Positions 44,704-54,092 of a stretch of DNA of 64,000 nucleotides are shown piece after piece. Both the position numbers and the translations under genes were made by a program. How positions within the stretch are numbered: position 1 is the stretch's first letter; each line of letters starts with the position of its first letter. Location of the stretch: the NCBI RefSeq assembly GCF_039511225.1, contig NZ_CP154261.1, positions 930,001-994,000 on the forward strand. Direction: 5' to 3'. Source of the DNA: Sphingobacterium multivorum (GTDB lineage: Bacteria > Bacteroidota > Bacteroidia > Sphingobacteriales > Sphingobacteriaceae). The notes under the pieces were generated by a model. That model worked only from the letters and a program-made list of their open reading frames with translations. It had not been told where the DNA came from and did not search any database.

Positions 44704-46074
44704 TTATTTGCTTAGTTCCGCGTAATATTTATGAAATAAAGGTATTGTTGAAATTCCCATTAGGTAATTCTCAATACCATATTTTTCATTTGGCGAGTGC
44801 AGGTTGTCACTATCCAAACCGAAGCCTAGAAGTACTGTTTTTAAACCCAATACTTCCTCAAAAAGAGCAACGATAGGAATAGATCCGCCACCCCGTGTTG
44901 GGATCGGTTGAACACCAAATGTTTCATGTAGCGCTTTTTCTGCTGCTTTGTATGCAATGCTGTCGGTCGGTGTCACGACAGGCTCACCACCATGATGAGG
45001 TTTTACCTCTACTTTCACATAATCTGGTGCAATAGATTCAAAATGTTTTTTGAAAAGCTCCGTAATACGGTGAGAGTTTTGGTTTGGCACAAGACGCATG
45101 GAGATTTTCGCATTCGCTTTTGATGGAAGTACTGTTTTGGCGCCTTCACCGATATAACCACCCCAGATACCATTTACCTCCAAGGTTGGACGAATACCGG
45201 TGCGTTCTAATGTTGTGAAGCCTTTTTCTCCCCAAATATTTTGGATACCTAGGTCTGTTTTATATTCTTCAATGTCAAAAGGTGCTTCATTTAATGCTTT
45301 GCGTTCTTCGGCAGTCAATTCGACAACATCATCATAAAATCCTGGGATAGCGATATGATTGTTTTCATCATGCAAGGATGCAATCAGTTTTGCTAATATC
45401 GTTGCTGGATTGGCTACTGCTCCACCATAGACACCCGAGTGTAAATCTCTGTTCGGGCCAGTAACCTCTACTTCAACATAAGAAAGACCGCGTAAGCCAG
45501 TTTCTAAAGAAGGTTGCTCCATGCTGATCATGGAGGTGTCAGAAATAACAATAACATCAGCTTTCAGTCTCTCTGTATTTTCTTTTACAAATGTGCCTAA
45601 ATTGACCGAACCAACTTCCTCTTCACCTTCGATCATAAATTTGATATTGCATGCCAAGGCGTCATTTTTAATCATGTATTCGAAGGCCTTTACATGCATA
45701 TAAAACTGACCTTTATCATCGGCAGAACCGCGTGCGTATATTTTGCCATCACGGACGGTTGGTTCGAAAGGAGGGGTATCCCACAACTCATATGGGTCGG
45801 CAGGTTGTACGTCGTAATGACCATAAGTCAATACAGTAGGTAGTGCCGGATCAATAATTTTTTCTCCATAAACGATTGGATTACCAGCAGTAGGACAAAC
45901 TTCTACATTGTCGGCTCCGGCTTCACGTAATTTCTGAGCAACAAATTCAGCAGTTTTTTCGACATCTCCTTTAAATTTAGGATCGGCACTAACTGATGGT
46001 AAACGCAATAAATCAAACAACTCATCTAAAAAACGTTGCTTGTTTGCTTCTACATATTCTTTAATGTTTTGCAT
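44704..46074 (-). CDS. M20-family dipeptidase
   Basis: Zinc dipeptidase of 456 residues in the M20/PepV-carnosinase-like group. Conserved metal and catalytic segments are LTYGHYDVQPADP, YARGSADDKGQFYMHVKAFEYM, FMIEGEEEVGSVN, and HSGVYGGAVANPA. The C-terminus has GGGSIPIVALFEEVLGLKTVLLGFG and SPNEKYGIENYLMG. The ATG at 46074 gives MQNIKEYVEANK; ten in-frame residues upstream show no pattern. A -7 box lies 17 bases upstream. It is monocistronic. Confidence 0.93.
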   Translation of the reverse strand: MQNIKEYVEANKQRFLDELFDLLRLPSVSADPKFKGDVEKTAEFVAQKLREAGADNVEVCPTAGNPIVYGEKIIDPALPTVLTYGHYDVQPADPYELWDTPPFEPTVRDGKIYARGSADDKGQFYMHVKAFEYMIKNDALACNIKFMIEGEEEVGSVNLGTFVKENTERLKADVIVISDTSMISMEQPSLETGLRGLSYVEVEVTGPNRDLHSGVYGGAVANPATILAKLIASLHDENNHIAIPGFYDDVVELTAEERKALNEAPFDIEEYKTDLGIQNIWGEKGFTTLERTGIRPTLEVNGIWGGYIGEGAKTVLPSKANAKISMRLVPNQNSHRITELFKKHFESIAPDYVKVEVKPHHGGEPVVTPTDSIAYKAAEKALHETFGVQPIPTRGGGSIPIVALFEEVLGLKTVLLGFGLDSDNLHSPNEKYGIENYLMGISTIPLFHKYYAELSK

Positions 46075-46091
46075 ATTGTTTGTGTTTGAAA

Positions 46092-46099
46092 CAAATTTA
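46092..46099 (-). promoter_or_regulatory. -7 box for the dipeptidase gene
   Basis: Minus-strand TAAATTTG, 17 bases before the ATG at 46074. Confidence 0.5.
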
Positions 46100-46128
46100 C
46101 ACAAATCGACACATTTAACTCAATTTGT

Positions 46129-46161
46129 TGTAACCTTTTCGGGAATGGTGGTGACTAATGT
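46129..46161 (+). promoter_or_regulatory. ECF-type promoter of the sigma operon
   Basis: TGTAAC (46129-46134), 20 bases, then CTAATGT (46155-46161), 20 bases before the first gene of the sigma operon. The same elements with 19-base spacing precede both barrel/GLPGLI cassettes. Confidence 0.6.
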
Positions 46162-46181
46162 AAAAACTAATTCAAATAATT

Positions 46182-46496
46182 ATGGAAAAGCAATCAGTAG
46201 CAGCCATTTTGGGCGTCGGATTATTTACGTGTATTACCCTGTGTGTTTATTTTATTATGCGTTATCGAAGTGCCACAGTACACCTACCTAGCGAAAGTAG
46301 GAAAAAGGAGTCTTTGGATTGGCAAAAGCCCGGGATTTTGGTGCTTGGTATCGGAGTGGGCCTCTTCATTGTCGGTATATTGGACAATTACATCAAGACT
46401 GATTTACCCGATTCACTCGCCGTAGCAATTTTGATTATTTCTGCAGGTGTTGCGATGATAATTGCTAACCGATTGGATAAAAAACGCGATATTTAA
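46182..46496 (+). CDS. Small membrane protein, DUF6249-like
   Basis: A 104-residue protein with three hydrophobic segments (about 6-26, 48-66 and 77-94). The central PGILVLGIGVGLFIVGILDNYI looks like the DUF6249 family often found before ECF sigma genes in Bacteroidota. It ends 7 bp before the sigma factor start, which indicates an operon. Function is unknown; regulation of the sigma pathway or envelope sensing is conceivable but not shown. Confidence 0.65.
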   Translation: MEKQSVAAILGVGLFTCITLCVYFIMRYRSATVHLPSESRKKESLDWQKPGILVLGIGVGLFIVGILDNYIKTDLPDSLAVAILIISAGVAMIIANRLDKKRDI

Positions 46497-46503
46497 CCCG
46501 CCA

Positions 46504-47055
46504 ATGGATGAAATCTATATTCGAAAAGTTCTGTCAGGCGATGTGGAATCTTATCGTTATTTTATAAAAACGTATAAGGATATGGCATTTTCTGTCGCTC
46601 TTTCTATTGTAAAGGAAGAGCATTTGGCAGAAGATGCCGTTCAGGATGCATTTATAAAGTGCTATCAATCGCTGTCTTCCTTTAAAGGGAAATCTAAATT
46701 TAGTACCTGGTTTTATCGGATTGTGGTACATGTGGCTTTTAATACCGTTCGGCATAAGAAACTGGACCTGGTCAATTTTGATCTATCCCATCACGACACG
46801 TCGCATGAGGATTCGGTATTGGATGAAATAATCGCGCATGAAAGAAAAGAAATGATCAACGACGCACTCACTATTCTGCCCGCCCGGGAGTCTGTAGCGT
46901 TACGTTTATTCTATTTAGAAGAACAGTCGATGGATGAAATTCAGGAAATTATGGGTTGGACATTGGCAAATACAAAAGTGATCTTGCACCGGGCCCGCAA
47001 AAATATGCAGATCATCTTGAGTCAGTTAATTAAAAAAGCAGAGTATTATGGATAA
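46504..47055 (+). CDS. ECF RNA polymerase sigma factor
   Basis: Group IV sigma factor of 183 residues. Region 2 is YRYFIKTYKDMAFSVALSIVKEEHLAEDAVQDAFIKCYQSLSSFKGKSKFSTWFYRIVVHVAFNTVR (2.1-2.4). Region 4 ends LPARESVALRLFYLEEQSMDEIQEIMGWTLANTKVILHRARKNMQ with the helix-turn-helix. The ATG at 46504 gives MDEIYIRKVL, the usual N-terminus; an in-frame start 14 codons earlier overlaps the upstream gene. The next gene overlaps it by 8 bp and probably encodes its anti-sigma partner. Confidence 0.93.
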   Translation: MDEIYIRKVLSGDVESYRYFIKTYKDMAFSVALSIVKEEHLAEDAVQDAFIKCYQSLSSFKGKSKFSTWFYRIVVHVAFNTVRHKKLDLVNFDLSHHDTSHEDSVLDEIIAHERKEMINDALTILPARESVALRLFYLEEQSMDEIQEIMGWTLANTKVILHRARKNMQIILSQLIKKAEYYG

Positions 47056-47401
47056 GCAGCAGGAAAAATTCAGAAAGGTTATGCAAATGAGCAAAATAGA
47101 AATGCCATTCGACGATTTTGAACAACGGGTCATGGGCAGCATCGCAGCGCTTGAGAAAGATAAAGAAAGAGCCCTGTCAAATAAAAAGTATGCGATTACA
47201 TTTTTTCTCCTTGGGACTGTTTGTGGAATTCTGTTAAATAATTATCTGATGGCCAAAATTGAAGTTGCAGACATAACCCCGGATCTTAAAAATTATAGTG
47301 CAATAGCTTGTCAAATATCATTTGCCCTGTTGATATGTTTCTTTTGTCTTCAGTTGTGGCGGTTGATCAATATGCAACAGAAGAATCATTATCAAGTGTA
47401 G
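47048..47401 (+). CDS. Probable anti-sigma factor-like membrane protein
   Basis: A 117-residue protein with an N-terminal cytoplasmic helical part (EKFRKVMQMSKIEMPFDDFEQRVMGSIAALEKDKERA) and two membrane helices (about 45-65 and 84-103). Position, overlap with the ECF gene and topology fit a short membrane anti-sigma factor; no zinc-binding HxxxCxxC motif is present. The assignment rests on context. Downstream lie the two outer-membrane cassettes. Confidence 0.6.
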   Translation: MDKQQEKFRKVMQMSKIEMPFDDFEQRVMGSIAALEKDKERALSNKKYAITFFLLGTVCGILLNNYLMAKIEVADITPDLKNYSAIACQISFALLICFFCLQLWRLINMQQKNHYQV

Positions 47402-47524
47402 CAAAAGTCTTTTTTATGAATAAATGTATAGGGGCTGAGTTTTTGTAAAATGGGCTTCCTATTTCGTGCAAATAGCGGAGCTCTGGGACAAAATTAGTTT
47501 TTTTAGAAATAAAATTAAATTTAC

Positions 47525-47556
47525 TGTAACAAAACATTGGTTTTACCTACTAATGT
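47525..47556 (+). promoter_or_regulatory. ECF-type promoter of the first barrel/GLPGLI cassette
   Basis: TGTAAC (47525-47530), 19 bases, CTAATGT (47550-47556). The first six and last seven bases equal those before the sigma operon. Confidence 0.65.
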
Positions 47557-47589
47557 TATATTGATATTAATTTACTATCCAACAATTTT

Positions 47590-50313
47590 ATGAAAAGAGT
47601 TTTACAAATGCTCTTATTTTTCATTTTTGCTATTCCTGGTCTGGCTTCAGGTCAATCCAAGATTGCTGGAAAAATAAGTGATGTAAAGGACCAACTAAAG
47701 TTATCAGACGCAACAGTCATGCTGTTGACTGCTAAAGATTCTATATTAACAGGCTTTACGAGATCTGATGAAAATGGTCTGTTTTCTTTAGTCAAGCCCG
47801 ATACCGGAGCCTATGTGCTGATTGTGAGTTATCCCAAGTATGGCGACTTTTATACGGAGATTCAGCCTGGTGTGGATTATTCTAAATTGGCTATTGGCCT
47901 CACAAATACAGCTACATTATTACAAGAAGTCATTGTTACGGGCCGTATTCCGATCACCATTAAAGGTGATACGACAGAATATGACGCCGGCAGTTTTAAA
48001 GTTGAGAAGAATGCCAAAGTTGAAGACCTGTTGAAAGCTTTGCCCGGCATCACGGTTGATGCATCTGGAAAGATTACTGCACAAGGTAAAACAGTCAAAA
48101 AAGTATTGGTAGACGGCGAGGAATTTTTTGGCGACGATCCGACGCTGGTGACACGCAATATCCGTTCGGATATGGTGGATAAAGTTCAGGTTTACGAGAA
48201 AAAATCCGAACAGGCAGAACGTACAGGTGTGGATGACGGCCAGCGTGAGCAAACCATCAATGTCAAGCTGAAGGAGGGCTCTAAAAACGGCATGTTCGGA
48301 AAAGCGCTTCTTGGCGGTGGAACCGACGACTATTATATGGGGCAATTGATGTTGAACAAGTTTAAGGGATCACAGAAAATATCAGTTTATGGGCTTTTCG
48401 GTAATAATGGTACCACCAGCATGAACTGGCAAGATGCGCAAAAGTATGGTGGTGATTCAGGTGTGTCCTATGGTGATGACGGATCGATGAGCTGGTCGAA
48501 TTTTACGGATCCTTTTTCTGGACAAGGAGTTATTGGTGTACCTAAAGCCATAAATTCGGGCGTTAATTTCTCGGATAAATTTGATAAAGATAAACATACA
48601 GTCAACATTAACTATAAATATGGAAGACTGAGCAGTGATGGAAATGATGAAACAATTACTACTGGTTTGATCAATAACAAATCGGTGAAGAATATAGATT
48701 CCGAAAATGACCAGCATCGTGCCAATCTGAAATATGATCTGAAATTAGATTCGTTAAATCTCTTAACCATACGAGGCGGGGCATCAAGAAAGAATCTTTG
48801 GTCAGATAACAAGCGTGAAGCTTATCAGTTTGGCCAAAACGCAGATACAACCATTGCCGAGAATACACGGGAATTGGTGAAAAATAGCATCAATGAGTTC
48901 AACTTTAGTACCTATTTTACCCATAAATTCAAGAAAAAAGGACGTTCTTTTACATTTGATGGTCAATGGAAAAGAAATGAGATGAAGGGTACTGGACATT
49001 TAAATTCTGACCTGAGAAATTATAGCTTAAAAACAGATTCAACCACGGATCAAAGTAAGGTACGTAACAATACAAGTGATGTGCTAAGTGCTTCAATCTC
49101 CTATACCGAGCCCTTATCCAAAATTTGGAATGTTGTTGTGGGAACAGGAATTGAGCAAAGTAATAGCAGTTCCATCGTGGAGTCTTTCAATAGGGATGGA
49201 GAGGGGAATTATACGCAATTGGACCGTGGTTTTAGTAATAACTATGATTTTGATAGAAGCAGCAGTAGATACAAATTGGCTATAGTTCATACAACTGAAA
49301 AATTGAAGTTCACAGTAGCCAATAATTTCAATAATGACAAATTGAAACAGTTCAATAACTATACAAGTGAGGGGATTACAAGAAGTTATTTTACCTATAA
49401 TCCAAATGTGAGTGCTGGTTATTCCTTTACGAAAACTAAGGGGTTATGGATGAACTATACCGGTAAAAATCAATTGCCTTCATTGAGCCAGATCCAGCCA
49501 ATCTTGGATAATTCAGACCAGATTAATCGTTATTTGGGAAATGAAAATTTAAAACCATCGTTTAGAAACTCATTAAATCTGAATTATAACTCATTCCGTG
49601 TGTTGACCGGAAATTATGTCTATGTTGGCGGTAATATTTCTACGGAAAAGAACCCGATTACGCAGAATATCGATACACTAAAAGGAATCAATACGTATAC
49701 GTGGAATAATGTGGATGGTAAGACAAATACGTCTTTAAACGTATGGTCTGGAGTTTATTTCAAGTTGAGTAAAAAACTTGGCTTGTCCAACTCGCCACAG
49801 TTTTATGTGAATATGAGTGACAATTATAATATGTTCAATCACCAATTGAATAAAGTAAATACAACGAATTTTAATTTTACATATAATTTCAAGAGAGATA
49901 CCAAGACAGGTTTAAATTTTGACTTGAACTTTAGTCCACAATATCGTTTGATGAAATCAAGTTTGGAACGCAATACCAACAGCAATGGTTTCGTATTCGC
50001 TTCCAACGGAAGTGTGGAGTATTTTTTCAACAAAACATTTAAGGTGTACACCAATTATACCTACTCTTACGAGGCAGCGACCAAAGCTTTTGACGAGAAG
50101 TTTGAGCAGTTTTTATTACACCCGGGTATTAGTAAGAAATTCTTGAAAAATGAATCGTTGGTGTTGGATTTTATGATCAATGATGTTCTTAACCAAAACA
50201 AGGGCTTTAGTCGTTCGGCATCGACTTCTGTCTTTACGCAACGTCGATATGATACGATACGCAGATATTATATGCTTAAACTATCATGGGATTTTACAAA
50301 AATGTTTTTATAA
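47590..50313 (+). CDS. Outer-membrane beta-barrel protein (carboxypeptidase-regulatory plus plug-like domain), first paralogue
   Basis: A 907-residue exported protein. The signal peptide (KRVLQMLLFFIFAIPGLASG) is followed by a CarboxypepD_reg-like domain (residues ~22-110), then a TonB-plug-like region (LQEVIVTGRIPITIKGDTTEYDAGSFKVEK...GGDDPT-type DGEEFFGDDPTLVTRNIRSDMVDKVQVYEKKSEQAE). A long barrel rich in alternating aromatic strands completes it, with its last strand RYYMLKLSWDFTKMF. The family is that of OMP_b-brl_3 barrels paired with GLPGLI proteins. The substrate is unknown. A paralogue lies at 51374-54091; the two align almost throughout their plug regions. Confidence 0.88.
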   Translation: MKRVLQMLLFFIFAIPGLASGQSKIAGKISDVKDQLKLSDATVMLLTAKDSILTGFTRSDENGLFSLVKPDTGAYVLIVSYPKYGDFYTEIQPGVDYSKLAIGLTNTATLLQEVIVTGRIPITIKGDTTEYDAGSFKVEKNAKVEDLLKALPGITVDASGKITAQGKTVKKVLVDGEEFFGDDPTLVTRNIRSDMVDKVQVYEKKSEQAERTGVDDGQREQTINVKLKEGSKNGMFGKALLGGGTDDYYMGQLMLNKFKGSQKISVYGLFGNNGTTSMNWQDAQKYGGDSGVSYGDDGSMSWSNFTDPFSGQGVIGVPKAINSGVNFSDKFDKDKHTVNINYKYGRLSSDGNDETITTGLINNKSVKNIDSENDQHRANLKYDLKLDSLNLLTIRGGASRKNLWSDNKREAYQFGQNADTTIAENTRELVKNSINEFNFSTYFTHKFKKKGRSFTFDGQWKRNEMKGTGHLNSDLRNYSLKTDSTTDQSKVRNNTSDVLSASISYTEPLSKIWNVVVGTGIEQSNSSSIVESFNRDGEGNYTQLDRGFSNNYDFDRSSSRYKLAIVHTTEKLKFTVANNFNNDKLKQFNNYTSEGITRSYFTYNPNVSAGYSFTKTKGLWMNYTGKNQLPSLSQIQPILDNSDQINRYLGNENLKPSFRNSLNLNYNSFRVLTGNYVYVGGNISTEKNPITQNIDTLKGINTYTWNNVDGKTNTSLNVWSGVYFKLSKKLGLSNSPQFYVNMSDNYNMFNHQLNKVNTTNFNFTYNFKRDTKTGLNFDLNFSPQYRLMKSSLERNTNSNGFVFASNGSVEYFFNKTFKVYTNYTYSYEAATKAFDEKFEQFLLHPGISKKFLKNESLVLDFMINDVLNQNKGFSRSASTSVFTQRRYDTIRRYYMLKLSWDFTKMFL

Positions 50314-50331
50314 AATATTAAGCGAAATACA

Positions 50332-51120
50332 ATGTTAAAATATATCTTTTTTCTCTTCTTCTGTTGTTCAGCCTTTGGTCTTAAAGCACAGTATACGTTG
50401 TTTGGCCGATCGGGAACTATTTCTTACGATAAGACGATGTATATGAAGAATATCGTAAGCAAAAAATTTATCGCTAAGGCTGATGATAATTCAAAACAGT
50501 TTTTTGAGCGTATAATACCGAGATTACCGGAAAATGCCGTGCTAAAGAAGTCAATGAAATTCAATGCCACGGAGACATTGTTCGAATCGGTAAAAGATGA
50601 GAGCCTGGATGCAGAGATTAAGCAGTATATTATGATGCTTGCGCTGGACTTTGATGCATCCACACTTTCAAATATGTCTAACCGGTCTTTTTTGAGATAC
50701 AATGATATTGTTGGTGAAAAGATCATCGTTCAGGACTCTATGAAGCGCATCAAATGGAAAATTACCGATGAGTATCGCGAGATCGCAGGCTACAATTGTA
50801 GAAGAGCCAATGGGATTACGCCAGACTCCATTTATGTCATTGGTTACTACTGCAATGAGATTCCTATCAGTGGAGGTCCCGAATCCATCAATGGTCTTCC
50901 GGGAATGATTTTAGGCCTGGTGGTACCCAGCCAGCACGTTTCCTATTTTGCAACAAAAGTCGAACTTAGCAACACTGTGGTGATGGATAAAAAGAAATTC
51001 GAGAATACTAAGGTGAAACGAATGACTAGAAAGGCCATGACCGATCAGATTACAAGTGTACTGTCTCAGCACATGAATAAAGAGACAGTTCAATTTATTA
51101 TGGAACTTGGCAATTTATAA
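50332..51120 (+). CDS. GLPGLI family protein, first copy
   Basis: A 262-residue exported protein (signal LKYIFFLFFCCSAFGLKAQ) with the GLPGLI hallmark INGLPGMILGLVVP, preceded by DEYREIAGYNCRRANG and YCNEIPISGGPESINGLPG. The family is exported in Bacteroidota and is linked to outer-membrane barrels, but has no known activity. It starts 18 bp after the barrel gene and forms a two-gene cassette with it. A terminator follows at 51174-51203. Confidence 0.88.
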   Translation: MLKYIFFLFFCCSAFGLKAQYTLFGRSGTISYDKTMYMKNIVSKKFIAKADDNSKQFFERIIPRLPENAVLKKSMKFNATETLFESVKDESLDAEIKQYIMMLALDFDASTLSNMSNRSFLRYNDIVGEKIIVQDSMKRIKWKITDEYREIAGYNCRRANGITPDSIYVIGYYCNEIPISGGPESINGLPGMILGLVVPSQHVSYFATKVELSNTVVMDKKKFENTKVKRMTRKAMTDQITSVLSQHMNKETVQFIMELGNL

Positions 51121-51173
51121 AGATCACAGCATGCTGTTCATACAATATGTTGTATATTTCTAACTGTTTAGAT

Positions 51174-51203
51174 AAAAAAGCTCTTCTTTTGAAGAGCTTT
51201 TTT
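51174..51203 (+). terminator. Terminator after the first cassette
   Basis: Perfect stem AAAAAAGCTCTTC/GAAGAGCTTTTTT with a TTTT loop separates the two cassettes. Confidence 0.9.
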
Positions 51204-51304
51204 TGTGAATGTTTTCTTGTATTTTGTTGTTAATCAGTTGTTTGTTTTGTTTTTTTTAAGCCTTTTTATTGCTTGTATTTTTTTTGAGATAAACTAAAAT
51301 TAAC

Positions 51305-51336
51305 TGAAACAAAATATTAGTTTTGTGCACGAATCT
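51305..51336 (+). promoter_or_regulatory. ECF-type promoter of the second cassette
   Basis: TGAAAC (51305-51310), 19 bases, CGAATCT (51330-51336). The spacer keeps AAAA-ATT-GTTTT in common with the promoter of the first cassette. Confidence 0.55.
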
Positions 51337-51373
51337 TATTATTTATATAATTATATACTATCCAAACCATATT

Positions 51374-54091
51374 ATGAAAAGAGTGGGGCACCTACTTTTA
51401 GTTATTTTATTCTGTTTCTGCGGAATAGTTCATGCGCAATCCCGAATTGAAGGAAAAATCAGTGATGTAAAAGATCAGCTTAAGCTACATAACGCAACAA
51501 TTATGTTGTTAACGGCCAAAGATTCCATTTTGACCAATTTTGCCCGTTCGGATGAACAAGGTAGGTTCTCTCTTGAGCGCCCAGATACGGGTCAATATTT
51601 TATCATTGTCACCTATCCGAAGTATGGAGAATATTACGCAGAGATCTTGCCAGGGCAGCATTACAATAACATGTCCATTGGAATGACGAGCAGTGCAACC
51701 TTGCTGGAGGAAGTCATTGTAATGGGGCGGATACCTATTAGTATCAAGGGGGATACTACGGAATACGATGCTGGCAGTTTTAAAGTGGAAAAAAATGCTA
51801 AAGTGGAGGATTTGTTAAAAGTTCTCCCTGGGATAACAGTCGACGCCTCTGGTAAAATTACTGCACAAGGAAAAACAGTGAAGAAAATGCTGGTTGACGG
51901 GGAGGAGTTCTTCGGTGATGATCCAATTTTGGTAAGCCGGAATATTCGCTCTGATATGGTCGACAAAATTCAGGTCTATGAAAAGAAGTCTGATAAGGCT
52001 GAAAAAACAGGTATTGATGATGGTGAACGTACACAGACAATCAACGTGAAGCTAAAAGAGGAAGCTAGACGCGGAATATTTGGAAAAGTAGATGTCGGTG
52101 GTGGGAATGATAAGTTCTATGCTGGACAGGGGTTTTTGAACTATTTTAATCAGTCGTTTAAAGCTTCAGCTTATTTGATTGCAAGCAATACCGGGAAGAC
52201 CGGTCTCAGCTATGATGAAGTGAATAGTATGGGGGGAGATTACGATGGCGGTGATAATTTTAATGGCGAAGGTATTCCCAAATCCTTGAATACAGGATTT
52301 TTATATTCGGATAAAACCGCTAACAAAAAACATGCTTGGCGGATCGACTATAAGCATATCCGATCTGATGTTGATCTAGATCGCAGCGTGTTCACGCGCA
52401 ATGCGGCACGCGATACGATATTAACAAGCAATAGCAACACATTGGCATCAAACGAAAACAGAAGGCATAATATCGGTTTGAAATACGAGTTTAAGGTCGA
52501 TTCGATGTCGGATTTAACGGTTTGGGCAGGTGCAAACAAAAGGCATGATAATAGTTCTTCGGAGACCCAGTCAACGACTGTAAATCAATTTGATCAAAAG
52601 ATCAACAATAACATTCGAAACTTTAAGAACGACTCCAAGTCGGAACAGTATAATGCTTCGGCGCTCTATGTGAGACGTTTTAAAAAGAAAGGCCGTTCCT
52701 TATCATTTAACTATTTCACATCGGGCAATAAACAGGACGGTGAGCAGGATTTATTTTCTAAACTTACATTTTATAAAGAAGGGAATGCTGAAAGGGATTC
52801 AACTCTCAACCAGAGGAAATTTGTGAAAAATAGCTCTTTTTCAACCGGTGGCGAATTTGCTTATTCCGAGCCAATTTCAAAAAAGATGATCCTTTCCTTC
52901 GAATATGGATTGAATCTTAACAGAAATAATAACGCAGTTCAGTCTTTCGACAAAAATCAGCATACCGGTATTTTTGACAGACTGGATAGTTTGTATAGTA
53001 ATGATTTCTTATACAAAACGACGAAAAACACCTATAATCTCGCAATTAATTACAAGCCTCTGGAAAAGCTTGTGGTCAACGTCTCGAATAAGTTCGAAAA
53101 CAGTGATCTGTCGCAATTAAACCGTATGGAAAATACGAGAATTTCACGATCATTTTTTGTATATAATCCAGTGGTTGATGTCAATTATGAGATTCAAAAA
53201 AATAAATCAATCAGTTTGAAGTATCAGGGTACAAATGGTTTACCGTCCCTAAATCAGATCCAACCATTACGTTCGAATTTGGATCCCCTGAATGAGTACT
53301 TGGGGAACGAGAATCTAAAGCCATCTTACACCAATAATCTAAATCTTAATTTTAGATCTTATTCCATATTAGAAGATAAGTTTATTGGAATCTTCCTAAG
53401 CGCTTCACGTACAAATAATGCTTTGGTGCAAAATACGACAATTGATTCACTCGGTAAAACGACATTTGTGTGGGGAAATTTAAATCATAAGAGCAACAAT
53501 CAGATTAGCATCAGTCCAATGTATTATGGCAAGTTATCCAAAAAATTTCAATTGAGACATGGAGGAGGACCATCCGTATCTTTCAGCAACAATTATAATT
53601 ACGTCAATACGGTACTGGCCAATGCTAAAGTGCAGCGTTATGGGTTGAATTATGGTCTACAGCGATCGACAACGAAAGGCTTGGACTTTGGTGTTGAATT
53701 GTCGCCAGGATATCTTATTCAAGATAATTCCATTGGCATTATGGAAGATAGTAAGGGATTTACGTTTTCCGCTGAAGGAAATCTAAAGTACTTTCTACCG
53801 GCTAAATTTATTGTTCGAGCAGATTTCAGCTATACGTATCAGGCTCCTACGGCGGTGTACAGTAAAAAATTTGAACGATTTGTGCTGAGTCCCGCCTTAT
53901 CAAAAAAATTCCGAAAAGATGAAAAGCTGGAATTGACATTTATGATTAATGATCTTTTTAAACAGAACGTCGGTTTTGACAGAAGTCAGAACGGAACATT
54001 GCTGACCGAACGCCGATACAACACGATCAGCAGATATTATATGGTTAAGCTCACTTGGGAAATCAATAAAATGCTCGTAAAATCGAAATAA
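51374..54091 (+). CDS. Outer-membrane beta-barrel protein, second paralogue
   Basis: A 905-residue paralogue of the 47590-50313 protein with the same layout: signal peptide (KRVGHLLLVILFCFCGIVHAQ), CarboxypepD_reg-like domain starting IEGKISDVKDQLKLHNATIMLL, plug with RIPISIKGDTTEYDAGSFKVEKN and DGEEFFGDDPILVSRNIRSD, then barrel, with the final strand YYMVKLTWEINKML. The N-terminal ~200 residues are nearly the same as in the first copy while the barrel loops differ, suggesting a duplication followed by divergence in surface-exposed parts. The ATG at 51374 matches the first copy's start. Confidence 0.88.
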   Translation: MKRVGHLLLVILFCFCGIVHAQSRIEGKISDVKDQLKLHNATIMLLTAKDSILTNFARSDEQGRFSLERPDTGQYFIIVTYPKYGEYYAEILPGQHYNNMSIGMTSSATLLEEVIVMGRIPISIKGDTTEYDAGSFKVEKNAKVEDLLKVLPGITVDASGKITAQGKTVKKMLVDGEEFFGDDPILVSRNIRSDMVDKIQVYEKKSDKAEKTGIDDGERTQTINVKLKEEARRGIFGKVDVGGGNDKFYAGQGFLNYFNQSFKASAYLIASNTGKTGLSYDEVNSMGGDYDGGDNFNGEGIPKSLNTGFLYSDKTANKKHAWRIDYKHIRSDVDLDRSVFTRNAARDTILTSNSNTLASNENRRHNIGLKYEFKVDSMSDLTVWAGANKRHDNSSSETQSTTVNQFDQKINNNIRNFKNDSKSEQYNASALYVRRFKKKGRSLSFNYFTSGNKQDGEQDLFSKLTFYKEGNAERDSTLNQRKFVKNSSFSTGGEFAYSEPISKKMILSFEYGLNLNRNNNAVQSFDKNQHTGIFDRLDSLYSNDFLYKTTKNTYNLAINYKPLEKLVVNVSNKFENSDLSQLNRMENTRISRSFFVYNPVVDVNYEIQKNKSISLKYQGTNGLPSLNQIQPLRSNLDPLNEYLGNENLKPSYTNNLNLNFRSYSILEDKFIGIFLSASRTNNALVQNTTIDSLGKTTFVWGNLNHKSNNQISISPMYYGKLSKKFQLRHGGGPSVSFSNNYNYVNTVLANAKVQRYGLNYGLQRSTTKGLDFGVELSPGYLIQDNSIGIMEDSKGFTFSAEGNLKYFLPAKFIVRADFSYTYQAPTAVYSKKFERFVLSPALSKKFRKDEKLELTFMINDLFKQNVGFDRSQNGTLLTERRYNTISRYYMVKLTWEINKMLVKSK

Positions 54092-54092
54092 A

